Source of the DNA: Bacteroidales bacterium UBA6401
Lineage (GTDB): Bacteria > Bacteroidota > Bacteroidia > Bacteroidales > UBA932
DNA length: 64,000 nt
NCBI GenBank assembly: GCA_002438635.1
Contig: DJPX01000026.1
Location: forward strand, 1,473-65,472
Reading direction: 5' to 3'
Position 1 is the first letter of the stretch. Each line of letters begins with the position of its first letter. Positions 16,828-24,639 of the stretch are shown piece by piece. The notes beneath the pieces are model-generated. The model saw only the letters and a list, made by a program, of their open reading frames with translations. It had not been told where the DNA came from and ran no database searches. The position numbers and the translations under genes are program-made.

Positions 16828-18620
16828 TAAAATAATTTTTCTATATCATCAATGGTGATAAGTTTTGAAATCCTTTTGCCTGATGGTGTGTATTCTGAAT
16901 TGTCGCATGACTTTAATCTTTCAGCCAAGCGTTTTACGGCCAGTTGAGTTAAAGGGATGTCACGTTTAACTTTTAATTCAGATAACCTTTTGGCTATGTC
17001 ACTTTGCATTATCTCAGGAAGAGAATGATGCTCGTCTTCCAATATCTGCAATAAATCTGCCACCACACTGCGTACGGTGCTTTCGTCAAAGTTATAGCCT
17101 TCGGGTAATCCTTCTACAATAATGGTGTCAGTGCCAAATATTCTAATGCTGAAGCCTAATTTATCTAACAACTCAGAATATTCTTCTATTAGTGGGACGA
17201 AGGAAGGCGCTATTTGTATCTGGATGGGGAAAAGTGCTGTCTGGCATACAGGTTTCTCGTTGTGTATGGCGGCAAGCATTTGCTCGTAAAGAATTCTACT
17301 TTGTGCTCTGTGTATATTGGTCAATATAATACCATTATTTGTTGGAGTGCAAATGTATTTTTGGGATATTACGAATTGAACAGATGCGTCTTCTTGTATG
17401 TCGGAAGGCTCGAAAAGTGCCTTGTAGTCTTGTTTGGGCGGTGTGTAAGGGCCGTAAGTGCTTGCTGTAGGTTTTTCATGCAGCGTTTTAGGCGTATCGA
17501 ATGGGTTGTAATCACTTTCAAAGTCTATGGCTGCTGAAATTTCTGAATTCTTAAATCCCGATGAAAAGTCATTTATGGTAGGCATATTAGTGATTGCAGC
17601 TCCTGCATCGAAGTCGATCATGTCTCCAAATCCATTACGACCTAAAGTCTCTCTTATGCTAGCATAGAGAGTTTGAAAAATCATAGAATCATTTTCGAAC
17701 TTTACTTCTGTTTTAGTCGGGCTAATATTGACATCTATGCTTTGAGGCTCTGCACTTAGAAAAATAAAGTATGAAGGAGTCAAACCATCCGGCGTTACTT
17801 CAGAGTAGGCGTTCATTATGGCTTTATGTAGGTAGGCACTTTTAAAATAGCGTCCATTCACGAAAAGAAACTGGTTCCCAAGGGTTTTCTTTGCGTTTTT
17901 CGGGGCGCCTATATAACCGCTTATAGATATAGCGGAGGTTTGATAATTCAAATCCACCACATCGCCTACCACACTCGATCCCAGCAGGTCAAGAATTCTA
18001 AATTTAAGTCCGGGAACTTTTTTAAGTAAAAGGATATCTTTCCCATTGTGGGATAGAGAAAAGTTTAGATCTGGTCGTGTTATGGCTACTCTTGTGAATT
18101 CCTCCATTATGTGTCGGAATTCCACATTATCGGATTTGAGAAATTTGCGTCTTGCAGGAGTGTTGTAGAAAAGGTTACGGACTTCAATGGAAGTCCCCTG
18201 CGCTTGACTGACGGACTTTTGTTCTATAACTTCGCCTCCTTCCATTATGACTTGTGTGCCTACCTCGTCGGTATCCGTTTTGGTCTTGAGCGTGACTTGT
18301 GAAACTGCAGCTATTGAGGCCAATGCTTCGCCTCTAAATCCGAAAGTGTGGATGTTTTCAAGATCGTTCTGGTTAGAAATTTTCGAAGTGGCGTGTCTTC
18401 CAAAGCACCTTATGGCGTCATCTGCTGACATGCCGCAACCATTATCGATAACTTGAATTAGCGTCCTTCCGGCATCTTTTATTATCAGGTTAATTTGACT
18501 GCTTCCGGCATCTACAGCATTTTCTAATAACTCTTTAACAACAGAAGATGGCCTTTGAACCACTTCTCCTGCAGCGATCATATTAGATAGTTGTGTCGGT
18601 AAGACCTGAATTACCCCCAT
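16827..18620 (-). CDS. mutL: DNA mismatch repair protein MutL
   Basis: The N-terminal GHKL ATPase is clear: LLENAVDAG, IDNGCGM, FGFRGEAL and the FVNGRY segment. The C-terminal dimerisation domain starts near residue 420. The endonuclease motif DQHA(x)2E(x)4E is not intact: at residues 435-441 the sequence reads NIHRAQS. The C terminus ends YTPSGKR...EKLF, without CPHGRP. The protein may therefore not nick DNA, or may use other ligands. At 597 aa it is complete. It lies in the operon between tsaC (4-nt gap) and the rhomboid gene. Confidence 0.93.
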   Translation of the reverse strand: MGVIQVLPTQLSNMIAAGEVVQRPSSVVKELLENAVDAGSSQINLIIKDAGRTLIQVIDNGCGMSADDAIRCFGRHATSKISNQNDLENIHTFGFRGEALASIAAVSQVTLKTKTDTDEVGTQVIMEGGEVIEQKSVSQAQGTSIEVRNLFYNTPARRKFLKSDNVEFRHIMEEFTRVAITRPDLNFSLSHNGKDILLLKKVPGLKFRILDLLGSSVVGDVVDLNYQTSAISISGYIGAPKNAKKTLGNQFLFVNGRYFKSAYLHKAIMNAYSEVTPDGLTPSYFIFLSAEPQSIDVNISPTKTEVKFENDSMIFQTLYASIRETLGRNGFGDMIDFDAGAAITNMPTINDFSSGFKNSEISAAIDFESDYNPFDTPKTLHEKPTASTYGPYTPPKQDYKALFEPSDIQEDASVQFVISQKYICTPTNNGIILTNIHRAQSRILYEQMLAAIHNEKPVCQTALFPIQIQIAPSFVPLIEEYSELLDKLGFSIRIFGTDTIIVEGLPEGYNFDESTVRSVVADLLQILEDEHHSLPEIMQSDIAKRLSELKVKRDIPLTQLAVKRLAERLKSCDNSEYTPSGKRISKLITIDDIEKLF

Positions 18621-18624
18621 TTTT

Positions 18625-19188
18625 CTATCCTCTAATTATTTTAATTTCCCCATCAAGGGCTACTTTGATGATTTGACTGGCTTTATTTCCATCCCGATCG
18701 TTAGGGCTTTGGGGAAGAATGAAGTCCACACCATCTTTGATATGTTGAGAAATCTCCGAAAAAGATTTTGGCGCCGGTTCGCCAGATATATTGGCAGAGG
18801 TGGAAACAAGTGGTTTCCCGAACCTTTGGACAAGTTCCAGACAACTGCCGCTGAGTGGAATTCTTATGCCTACGCTACCGTCTTCGGCTATCGCGTTATT
18901 GGCCAATCCTGTCGCTCCCGGGTAGATGATGGTCATGGGAGCGTCGTTGACTTCCACAAGTTGAATAGCCATTTGTGGAATTTCTTTTATGTAGCGAGCT
19001 ACCATGTCGAGGTTCGATGCCAGCATCACGAGCGCTTTTGAATCTTCTCGTTTTTTGAGTTTATATACGCGGTCCACTGCTTCAGGGTTAGTTCCATCGC
19101 ATCCAATTCCCCAAATGGTGTCTGTCGGGTAGAGTATAAGTCCCCCTTTTTTTAGTATGTTTATAGCTTCAAAAATGTTGTTATCCAT
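18625..19188 (-). CDS. tsaC: L-threonylcarbamoyladenylate synthase (Sua5/YciO/YrdC family)
   Basis: This enzyme makes threonylcarbamoyl-AMP from Thr, bicarbonate and ATP, the first step of tRNA t6A formation. The 187-aa product is the short form without the Sua5 extension. Signature segments are LYPTDTIWGIGCDG, YKLKKREDSKALVML (the KxR/SxN pocket) and STSANISGEPAP. It is operonic with orf98 upstream and mutL downstream. Confidence 0.92.
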   Translation of the reverse strand: MDNNIFEAINILKKGGLILYPTDTIWGIGCDGTNPEAVDRVYKLKKREDSKALVMLASNLDMVARYIKEIPQMAIQLVEVNDAPMTIIYPGATGLANNAIAEDGSVGIRIPLSGSCLELVQRFGKPLVSTSANISGEPAPKSFSEISQHIKDGVDFILPQSPNDRDGNKASQIIKVALDGEIKIIRG

Positions 19189-19192
19189 AGCA

Positions 19193-19489
19193 TTATAATA
19201 AAGCGTAGAATTTTGTAATGTATATTAGGACTACGGCGATAAGGATCAGCCCTACGATTCCGATAATGTTCTGAGCCTTCGTGGCGTGGCCTCTTTCTTT
19301 GCTATAGTTACCATTTCTGAAAGCTCCTTTTAGATAACTTCCTGGAGTATAGTCATCTTTTTCTTGTGAACCATCCACGTGTCCGAATTTTTTCTTAAGG
19401 GCTTCTTTTTCCGGGTCATAATACCGGGGCTTGTAATTGAATACCCTGTGTTGGCTTTCTCCGAACCAATTGAAAATACCCATAATCAA
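19193..19489 (-). CDS. Small single-pass membrane protein of unknown function
   Basis: 98 aa. A charged N-terminal region rich in Lys, Tyr and Pro (YKPRYYDPEKEALKKKFG) is followed by one C-terminal transmembrane helix (about residues 74-94, GIVGLILIAVVLIYI). I do not recognise a named family, though similar small proteins with a NWFG/YDPEKE start occur next to mutL/tsaC in Bacteroidota as I recall them. The start may be the ATG at 19489 or the one at 19483. It heads the operon ending with radA. Confidence 0.65.
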   Translation of the reverse strand: MIMGIFNWFGESQHRVFNYKPRYYDPEKEALKKKFGHVDGSQEKDDYTPGSYLKGAFRNGNYSKERGHATKAQNIIGIVGLILIAVVLIYITKFYALL

Positions 19490-19933
19490 TGCGCATGACT
19501 ATAAATTTAAGTTACGCAAGTAAGTTCTTTAATTATAGTTGAGTGCTGCGCGACCTTGCAAACTTTATTATATCGCGCAAGCGTATTTACAAATTTAATG
19601 TTTTTTGCTATAAAATCGAATTCTTTTCGGTTTAACTTTTTTATCTTGTCTTTGATGGCTTATTCCACTTCTTTCTCAACGGAACAAAGGGAAAGCTTAT
19701 AAAGTTTAAACGGTGTTTTTTATTTGTTGATTCAGCAATCGTAATACCATTCTTCCAAATGGAACGCTTTAAAAGTCTTTTCGTATCTTGTGAATGGAAC
19801 GAAAACTAGTTCTTTGCGGGCGGCATCGGGTGACATTTGCGTTTTTTTCTATCGCGTACAATTACTTTTAGGTGATGAATTGTTTTTAAGTGGGCTGAAT
19901 TAATCGTAATTTTGCAGAAAATTAGAAAATTGT
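19490..19933. other. 444-bp intergenic region, orf98 / ispF
   Basis: No gene is visible. The region separates divergent operons. On the minus strand TAAATTTG at 19590-19597 is a possible -7 element for the orf98-radA operon, about 100 bp upstream. On the plus strand TAATTTTG at 19907-19914 is the likely ispF element. Two GAATGGAACG-like words about 45 bp apart (19750-19800) are a weak direct repeat. Confidence 0.4.
19907..19914 (+). promoter_or_regulatory. Candidate -7 element for ispF
   Basis: TAATTTTG matches TAnnTTTG and lies 19 bp before the ispF ATG. A TTG at 19880 is slightly too far (24 bp) to be a convincing -33 element. Confidence 0.45.
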
Positions 19934-20416
19934 ATGTCTGAATTTAGAATAGGTCAGGGTTATGATGTTCATAGGATGGCGGAGGGGCTTCCGATGTTCC
20001 TATGTGGAGTGCAAGTTCCTTCAGAAAAAGGGTTTGTGGCGCATTCGGATGGAGATGTAGCTATACATGCGTTATGTGATGCTCTGCTTGGCGCTGTGGC
20101 TTTGGGCGATATTGGCCATTTGTTTCCAGATACGGATCCAGCATATAAGGGGATTTCCAGTCGACTGCTGCTAAAAGAAGTAGTTGCGCGAGTGTTACAG
20201 ATGGGATGGTCGATTGCCAATTGTGATATAACGATTGCTCTGCAGTCACCGAAATTGGCTCCTTATATAGATTCTATGCGTGGCGTACTTGCTGAGGTAA
20301 TGAGAATTGATATGGATGCGGTAAGTGTGAAAGCGACCACTACAGAGCGATTGGGCTTTGTAGGACGTGGTGAAGGTTGTGAAGTCTGGGCTGTGGTTAT
20401 GTTGCATAGGGGGTGA
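19934..20416 (+). CDS. ispF: 2-C-methyl-D-erythritol 2,4-cyclodiphosphate synthase
   Basis: IspF cyclises CDP-methylerythritol phosphate in the MEP isoprenoid pathway. Zn ligands lie in GYDVHR (D8, H10 region) and HSDGDVAIHALCDALLGA. The region KATTTERLGFVGRGEG near the C terminus binds the cytidine phosphate. At 160 aa it is standard length. Isoprenoids made here feed undecaprenyl phosphate, recycled by UppP at 59257. Confidence 0.95.
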   Translation: MSEFRIGQGYDVHRMAEGLPMFLCGVQVPSEKGFVAHSDGDVAIHALCDALLGAVALGDIGHLFPDTDPAYKGISSRLLLKEVVARVLQMGWSIANCDITIALQSPKLAPYIDSMRGVLAEVMRIDMDAVSVKATTTERLGFVGRGEGCEVWAVVMLHRG

Positions 20417-20434
20417 CAGATAAATTGAAAAAAG

Positions 20435-20466
20435 TTTGGCAGTGTCGAATTCTCTTATTATCTTTG
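20435..20466 (+). promoter_or_regulatory. Promoter of the tRNA-Gln / tRNA-Met / orf93 unit
   Basis: TTTG at 20435-20438 and TATCTTTG at 20459-20466 are 20 bp apart, a near-perfect Bacteroidota promoter. Transcription would start near 20471, leaving about 27 nt before tRNA-Gln. Confidence 0.8.
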
Positions 20467-20497
20467 CGTTCCTTTTTGGGAATTGAAATAATCATAT

Positions 20498-20568
20498 TGA
20501 GATATGGTGTAATGGTAGCACTACAGATTCTGGCTCTGTCAGTGAGGGTTCGAATCCTTCTATCTCAA
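20498..20568 (+). tRNA. tRNA-Gln (CTG)
   Basis: The acceptor TGAGATA pairs with TATCTCA, and the anticodon stem ACAGA/TCTGT encloses loop TTCTGGC with anticodon CTG at 20530-20532. The T-loop is a normal TTCGAAT. The discriminator is A; CCA is not encoded. The CTG anticodon reads CAG only, so a TTG isoacceptor must lie elsewhere. Confidence 0.93.
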
Positions 20569-20579
20569 CAACGCTTGAT

Positions 20580-20653
20580 GGCGGGGTAGCTCAGCTGGTT
20601 AGAGCGTCGGATTCATAATCCGGAGGTCGCGGGATCGTGCCCCGCTCCCGCTA
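20580..20653 (+). tRNA. tRNA-Met (CAT)
   Basis: The acceptor GGCGGGG pairs with TCCCGCT (G-T at both ends), the D-arm is GCTCAGCTGGTTAGAGC, and the anticodon CAT is at 20614-20616. The anticodon stem TCGGA/TCCGG lacks the three G-C pairs of an initiator, so it is elongator Met or possibly the lysidine-modified tRNA-Ile2. The T-loop is ATCGTGC, with positions 54 and 58 A and T instead of T and A. The discriminator is A without encoded CCA. Confidence 0.88.
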
Positions 20654-20676
20654 CATTAACTCTAATTAATAGTAAA

Positions 20677-20958
20677 ATGAACCTTAGAGATATAAAAAAA
20701 GATATTGAATATGTTCTCGGAGCATTTATCGAGGATTGTTCGGTTGTTGCTGCAGTAAGACCACAAACAGATGAAAAAGTGGCTGCGCTTATGGAAGAAG
20801 CTATCGATCTTTATAACGCATTGAAAGATAAAGTATATGCCAGAAAAGAAGGTAGCGTAAAAGCATATTATGCATCGCTTAGGAAAGAGATTTTGGAGAA
20901 AACAGATGCGTTGTATGATAAATTGAGTGAAACAGTCAAGTCGGATATGACAGAATAA
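20677..20958 (+). CDS. Small helical protein of unknown function
   Basis: A 93-aa acidic, mostly helical protein that starts 23 nt after tRNA-Met, with no promoter between them, so it is probably made from the tRNA transcript. It opens MNLRDIKKDIEYVLGAFIED and continues with amphipathic helices around residues 30-55 and 65-90. I do not recognise a family with certainty; similar small proteins are common in Bacteroidota. A strong terminator follows 23 nt after the stop. Confidence 0.7.
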   Translation: MNLRDIKKDIEYVLGAFIEDCSVVAAVRPQTDEKVAALMEEAIDLYNALKDKVYARKEGSVKAYYASLRKEILEKTDALYDKLSETVKSDMTE

Positions 20959-20981
20959 GCCAGATAAACAGAAATACTTGA

Positions 20982-21029
20982 AAGAGGGTGACATCAAACG
21001 CTGAAAGGCGAAGAGGTTACCCTCTTTTG
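20982..21029 (+). terminator. Intrinsic terminator after orf93
   Basis: An 11-bp stem (arms 20982-20992 and 21016-21026, one G-T pair) ends in TTTT. The 23-base loop itself contains a small stem. It closes the tRNA-Gln/tRNA-Met/orf93 unit. Confidence 0.8.
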
Positions 21030-21085
21030 TTGTGCACTATTGGCCCTTTATGAAAGATAGAATTTATCGGGGCTCATTCATGTAC

Positions 21086-21115
21086 TGACAAAATGTCACT
21101 GGTATGCTGGTTGAT
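21086..21115 (+). promoter_or_regulatory. Palindrome and sigma-54-like promoter upstream of hsp20
   Basis: TGACA-AAA-TGTCA is a perfect palindrome at 21086-21098. It is followed at once by TGGTATG-N4-TTGAT (21100-21115), which fits the -24/-12 layout (GG, ten bases, then GA where GC is usual). No TAnnTTTG element is seen before hsp20, so a special sigma factor or activator is plausible. Confidence 0.45.
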
Positions 21116-21167
21116 TATAATCTAGTCGTATCCGTTGAAAGACGGGTGCGAAATAGGAGATTTAATT

Positions 21168-21629
21168 ATGTTACCAATAGTAAAAAATTCAAGAAGGCAT
21201 GGCGAGAATAGTTCTTGGCTGCCAACGATATTCGATGACTTTTTCGGTGATGAATTTATGGGAATTCCTGTAGCAAGACAGTTTGCCACACCAGCAGTGA
21301 ACATCGTGGAGAATGAAAAACAATACGATATTCAGGTAGCTGCTCCAGGCATGACTAAGGATGACTTTAAGATAAACATCAATTCGGAGAACGAACTCGT
21401 CATTAGTCTAGAGAAAAAGGAAAAAGAAGAAAAGGAGGACGAAAAGAAGTCTACATGGCTTCGTAGAGAGTTTTCATACGCTTCCTATTCACAGAGTTTC
21501 ACTCTTCCAGATAATGTAAGTGAAGATAAGATTTCTGCTAAAATGGAAAATGGTGTGTTAAACATCGTGCTTCCTAAAAAAGAAAATGAAAAACAAAAGC
21601 CTACTACTCGCCAGATAGAAATCCTGTAG
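21168..21629 (+). CDS. Small heat shock protein, Hsp20/alpha-crystallin family
   Basis: An ATP-independent holdase that binds unfolding proteins. I take the ATG at 21168 (preceded by AGGAGA at a good distance) over an in-frame ATG at 21135, giving 153 aa. The alpha-crystallin domain spans about residues 40-140: PAVNIVENEKQYDIQVAAPG, the region KDDFKININSENELVI, and the closing ENGVLNIVLPK, with the family signature GVL. It is monocistronic, with a special-looking promoter upstream and a strong terminator downstream. Confidence 0.92.
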   Translation: MLPIVKNSRRHGENSSWLPTIFDDFFGDEFMGIPVARQFATPAVNIVENEKQYDIQVAAPGMTKDDFKININSENELVISLEKKEKEEKEDEKKSTWLRREFSYASYSQSFTLPDNVSEDKISAKMENGVLNIVLPKKENEKQKPTTRQIEIL

Positions 21630-21647
21630 TTAGTTTTAGATTCCATA

Positions 21648-21682
21648 AAGGTGTCCCATGGCGAATGGGACGCCTTTTTTTG
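21648..21682 (+). terminator. Intrinsic terminator after hsp20
   Basis: A 12-bp stem (AAGGTGTCCCAT with ATGGGACGCCTT, one G-T pair) with a short loop, followed by a T-rich tract. Confidence 0.85.
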
Positions 21683-21739
21683 TGTTCCGCACATAAGTTA
21701 TTGTTTATCTAAGTGTTTTTTTCTTAGCGGCAAATTAGG

Positions 21740-21747
21740 TATATTTG
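21740..21747 (+). promoter_or_regulatory. Candidate -7 element for aspS-murB-murA
   Basis: TATATTTG matches TAnnTTTG, about 73 bp before the aspS ATG. A run of T, not TTTG, is at the -33 distance. Confidence 0.5.
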
Positions 21748-21819
21748 CAGTTACGCGTTCAATAAATCTTTTTAAAAAAGAATGAGAACGAAACCATGTG
21801 AATATTTGTATTTAAAACG

Positions 21820-23583
21820 ATGTATAGAACTAATACTTGTGGAGAGCTGAGGCTTTCCGATAAAGGGAAAAAAGTCACCTTAGCTGGATGGATCCAGAAA
21901 TCTCGTAAATTGGGCGGTATGACCTTTATCGATCTTCGTGATCGATATGGCATAACACAGTTAGTCGTAAGGGCAGATGCTCCTTCATCATTGGTCGAAC
22001 TTGCAGAATCTCTGGGAAGGGAATTTGTCATTCAAGTAATGGGTGAAGTACAGGAAAGAGAAAGTAAAAATAATAAGATCCCTACAGGAGAAATCGAAAT
22101 CGCGGTGGAGGCTATAAATATTTTAAATAAAAGTGTCACGCCCCCATTTACCATAGAGGAAAATAGTGATGGAGGAGATGATATTCGCGCAAAATATCGT
22201 TATCTTGATTTGCGCAGACCCCCTCTTCAGCGTGCATTGGCCTTAAGGCATCGTCTCGTACAGGAAATAAGGACTTATCTTGACGGACAGGGCTTTATGG
22301 AGATAGAGACCCCTTATTTAATTAAATCCACTCCGGAGGGGGCAAGAGATTTTGTGGTGCCATCTAGAATGAATCCGGGCCAATTCTATGCGCTGCCTCA
22401 AAGTCCACAAACATTTAAGCAGCTTCTTATGGTCGCCGGCTATGACAGGTATTTTCAGATTGTAAGGTGTTTTCGCGATGAGGACCTTCGTGCAGATCGT
22501 CAGCCTGAGTTTACTCAGATAGATTGTGAGATGAGTTTTGTTGAACAGGAAGATGTGCTGAACACATTTGAAGGAATGATGCGTCAAATGTTCAAGAATG
22601 CCATAGGAGTGACTATAGCCGATAGGATTCCTCGGATGAGGTGGTATGATGCTATGGATTTTTACGGGTCAGATAAGCCCGATATCCGTTTCGGGATGAA
22701 ATTGCATGACATTACCAATCTTGTAAAAGGGCATGGCTTCAGTGTCTTTGATGCTAGTGAATATGTGGGTGCTATCGTAGTGGAGGGCGCTGCGTCCTAT
22801 ACTAGAAAGCAGCTTGATGAACTCACTGAATGGGTAAAAAGGCCTCAAGTGGGAGCAAAGGGGTTGGTATACATTAAATTAAACGAGGATGGTGGCATTA
22901 AAAGCAGCATCGATAAATTCTACACTGCAGAGGAACTTCAGAATGTAGGAGCAGCGGTAGAAGCAAAAAAAGGCGATTTGGTGCTGGTATTGTGTGGAGG
23001 AAAACGAAAGACACAGACGCAACTTGGCGTTCTTCGAATAGAGCTTGGAAACAGACTTGGCCTAAGAAAGCCAAACGAGTTCGCACCATTATGGGTAGTG
23101 GATTTCCCACTGCTGGAGTGGAGCGAGGAGGATGGAAGATTTTATGCTATGCATCATCCATTTACAGCGCCTAAGCCAGAGCATGAGGCGTGGTTCTATT
23201 CCGATAAAAAAGAGGACCTCGAAAGAGTTTGTGCCAATGCCTACGATTTCGTTCTAAACGGCACGGAATTGGGCGGTGGTTCTATTCGAATCCATGATGC
23301 TGCAATGCAAAGGCGTATGTTTGAGGTATTGGGTATCAGTAAAGAGGATGCCGAGTATAAGTTTGGGTTTATAATTAACGCATTTAAATTTGGAGCTCCT
23401 CCTCATGGCGGTTTGGCATTCGGATTTGATAGGGTGTGTGCCCTTTTCGGTGGACAAGAGACTATTCGTGATTATATAGCATTCCCTAAGAATAATCAGG
23501 GAAGAGATGTGATGATAGATTCTCCAAGTTTTATAGATCAATCTCAGTTAGACGAACTTTGTCTTAAAAGTACGATAAAGTAA
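21820..23583 (+). CDS. aspS: Aspartate-tRNA ligase
   Basis: A class II synthetase charging tRNA-Asp. The N-terminal OB fold (1-105, VTLAGWIQKSRKLGGMTFIDLRD in part) binds the anticodon. The catalytic core holds motif 2 FRDEDLRADRQPEFTQID and motif 3 AFGFDRVCALFGG, with a bacterial GAD insertion around 290-420. At 587 aa it is a complete bacterial type. Whether it is discriminating (AspRS1) or not is not decided here. It is followed by murB after 32 bp. Confidence 0.96.
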   Translation: MYRTNTCGELRLSDKGKKVTLAGWIQKSRKLGGMTFIDLRDRYGITQLVVRADAPSSLVELAESLGREFVIQVMGEVQERESKNNKIPTGEIEIAVEAINILNKSVTPPFTIEENSDGGDDIRAKYRYLDLRRPPLQRALALRHRLVQEIRTYLDGQGFMEIETPYLIKSTPEGARDFVVPSRMNPGQFYALPQSPQTFKQLLMVAGYDRYFQIVRCFRDEDLRADRQPEFTQIDCEMSFVEQEDVLNTFEGMMRQMFKNAIGVTIADRIPRMRWYDAMDFYGSDKPDIRFGMKLHDITNLVKGHGFSVFDASEYVGAIVVEGAASYTRKQLDELTEWVKRPQVGAKGLVYIKLNEDGGIKSSIDKFYTAEELQNVGAAVEAKKGDLVLVLCGGKRKTQTQLGVLRIELGNRLGLRKPNEFAPLWVVDFPLLEWSEEDGRFYAMHHPFTAPKPEHEAWFYSDKKEDLERVCANAYDFVLNGTELGGGSIRIHDAAMQRRMFEVLGISKEDAEYKFGFIINAFKFGAPPHGGLAFGFDRVCALFGGQETIRDYIAFPKNNQGRDVMIDSPSFIDQSQLDELCLKSTIK

Positions 23584-23615
23584 TCTAGGTAAAACCCTTT
23601 AAATATACTCTTGCT

Positions 23616-24632
23616 ATGATAAAAAGAATGGAAAACTATGATTTAAGCGCGCAGAACACTTTTCGTATGAAGGTGTTGTGTGCTTGTTATATAGAGTATG
23701 ATAGCATTTCCGATTTGAGTGAAATCGATTTTGATTCTTTGCCTAAGCCTATAATAAGTGTGGGTGATGGCTCAAATATTCTATTTGTCGAGAATTTTTT
23801 CAAGGGTACGGTTCTACATTCTAAAATTAATTATATCAAGTATTTTGATGTAGGAGCGGACACTGTTCCTCTAGCTGCAGGGGCAGGCGTCAAGTGGGAC
23901 GATTTAGTGTTGAAAACCTGTGAGGATGATTTGTGGGGAGCAGAAAACCTGTCTATGATTCCCGGTACGGTAGGTGCAGCAGCTGTACAGAACATTGGTG
24001 CATACGGGGTGGAGGTAAAGGATATAATAGTGGGAGTGACCTGTTTTGACATTCAAAAGAAAGAAAAGACTGCTTTTAAAACACCCGAATGTAAGTACGG
24101 ATATCGTGATTCTATCTTTAAGTCACCTGAGTTCAAGGAAAGGTATATAATCACCGGAGTTCTTTTCCGTTTATCTCGAACTGCATCTCCTAAAGTAGAT
24201 TACGGAGCTTTAAAAACTTATTTTGAAAATGACGCTCCGACAGATCCGATGCAGGTCAGAGAGGCTGTTATTAAAATAAGGGAAGAGAAATTACCATCAC
24301 CGGAATTGGTCGGCTCTGCAGGAAGTTATTTTAAAAACCCAGTAGTTAGTCCAGTCCAGTTCGCAAAAATATGTGAGGGTTACGAAAGTGTTCCACATTA
24401 TGTGCAAACTGGTGGGTTCATCAAAATTCCAGCAGCTTGGCTTATAGAGCAGAGTGGCTTAAAAGGAGCGTGTGTAGGAGGTGCAGAAGTGTATGCCAAG
24501 CAACCATTGGTAATAATCAATAAAGATGATAAGGCTAGTGCTGCTGATGTGCTTTCTCTTGAAAAGAAAGTAGTTGAAGAAGTTAAGTCGCGATTTGGAG
24601 TGGAACTTGTCCCAGAGGTGGAGCATATATAG
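23616..24632 (+). CDS. murB: UDP-N-acetylenolpyruvoylglucosamine reductase
   Basis: MurB uses FAD and NADPH to reduce the enolpyruvyl group to lactyl, giving UDP-MurNAc. FAD-binding segments are GDGSNILFV and NLSMIPGTVGAAAVQNIGAYG. The catalytic Ser lies in GSAGSYFKNP and the catalytic Glu in LVPEVEH at the C terminus. It keeps the Tyr-loop and C-terminal lobe of type I MurB. At 338 aa it is complete; an internal start at residue 5 is equally possible. It lies 7 bp upstream of murA, the preceding pathway step. Confidence 0.94.
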   Translation: MIKRMENYDLSAQNTFRMKVLCACYIEYDSISDLSEIDFDSLPKPIISVGDGSNILFVENFFKGTVLHSKINYIKYFDVGADTVPLAAGAGVKWDDLVLKTCEDDLWGAENLSMIPGTVGAAAVQNIGAYGVEVKDIIVGVTCFDIQKKEKTAFKTPECKYGYRDSIFKSPEFKERYIITGVLFRLSRTASPKVDYGALKTYFENDAPTDPMQVREAVIKIREEKLPSPELVGSAGSYFKNPVVSPVQFAKICEGYESVPHYVQTGGFIKIPAAWLIEQSGLKGACVGGAEVYAKQPLVIINKDDKASAADVLSLEKKVVEEVKSRFGVELVPEVEHI

Positions 24633-24639
24633 TTAGGAT

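Noticed and set aside
19750..19800. Two similar words around AATGGAACG as a CRISPR or operator repeat
   Set aside because: There are only two imperfect copies with no regular spacer, so this is at most a weak direct repeat.
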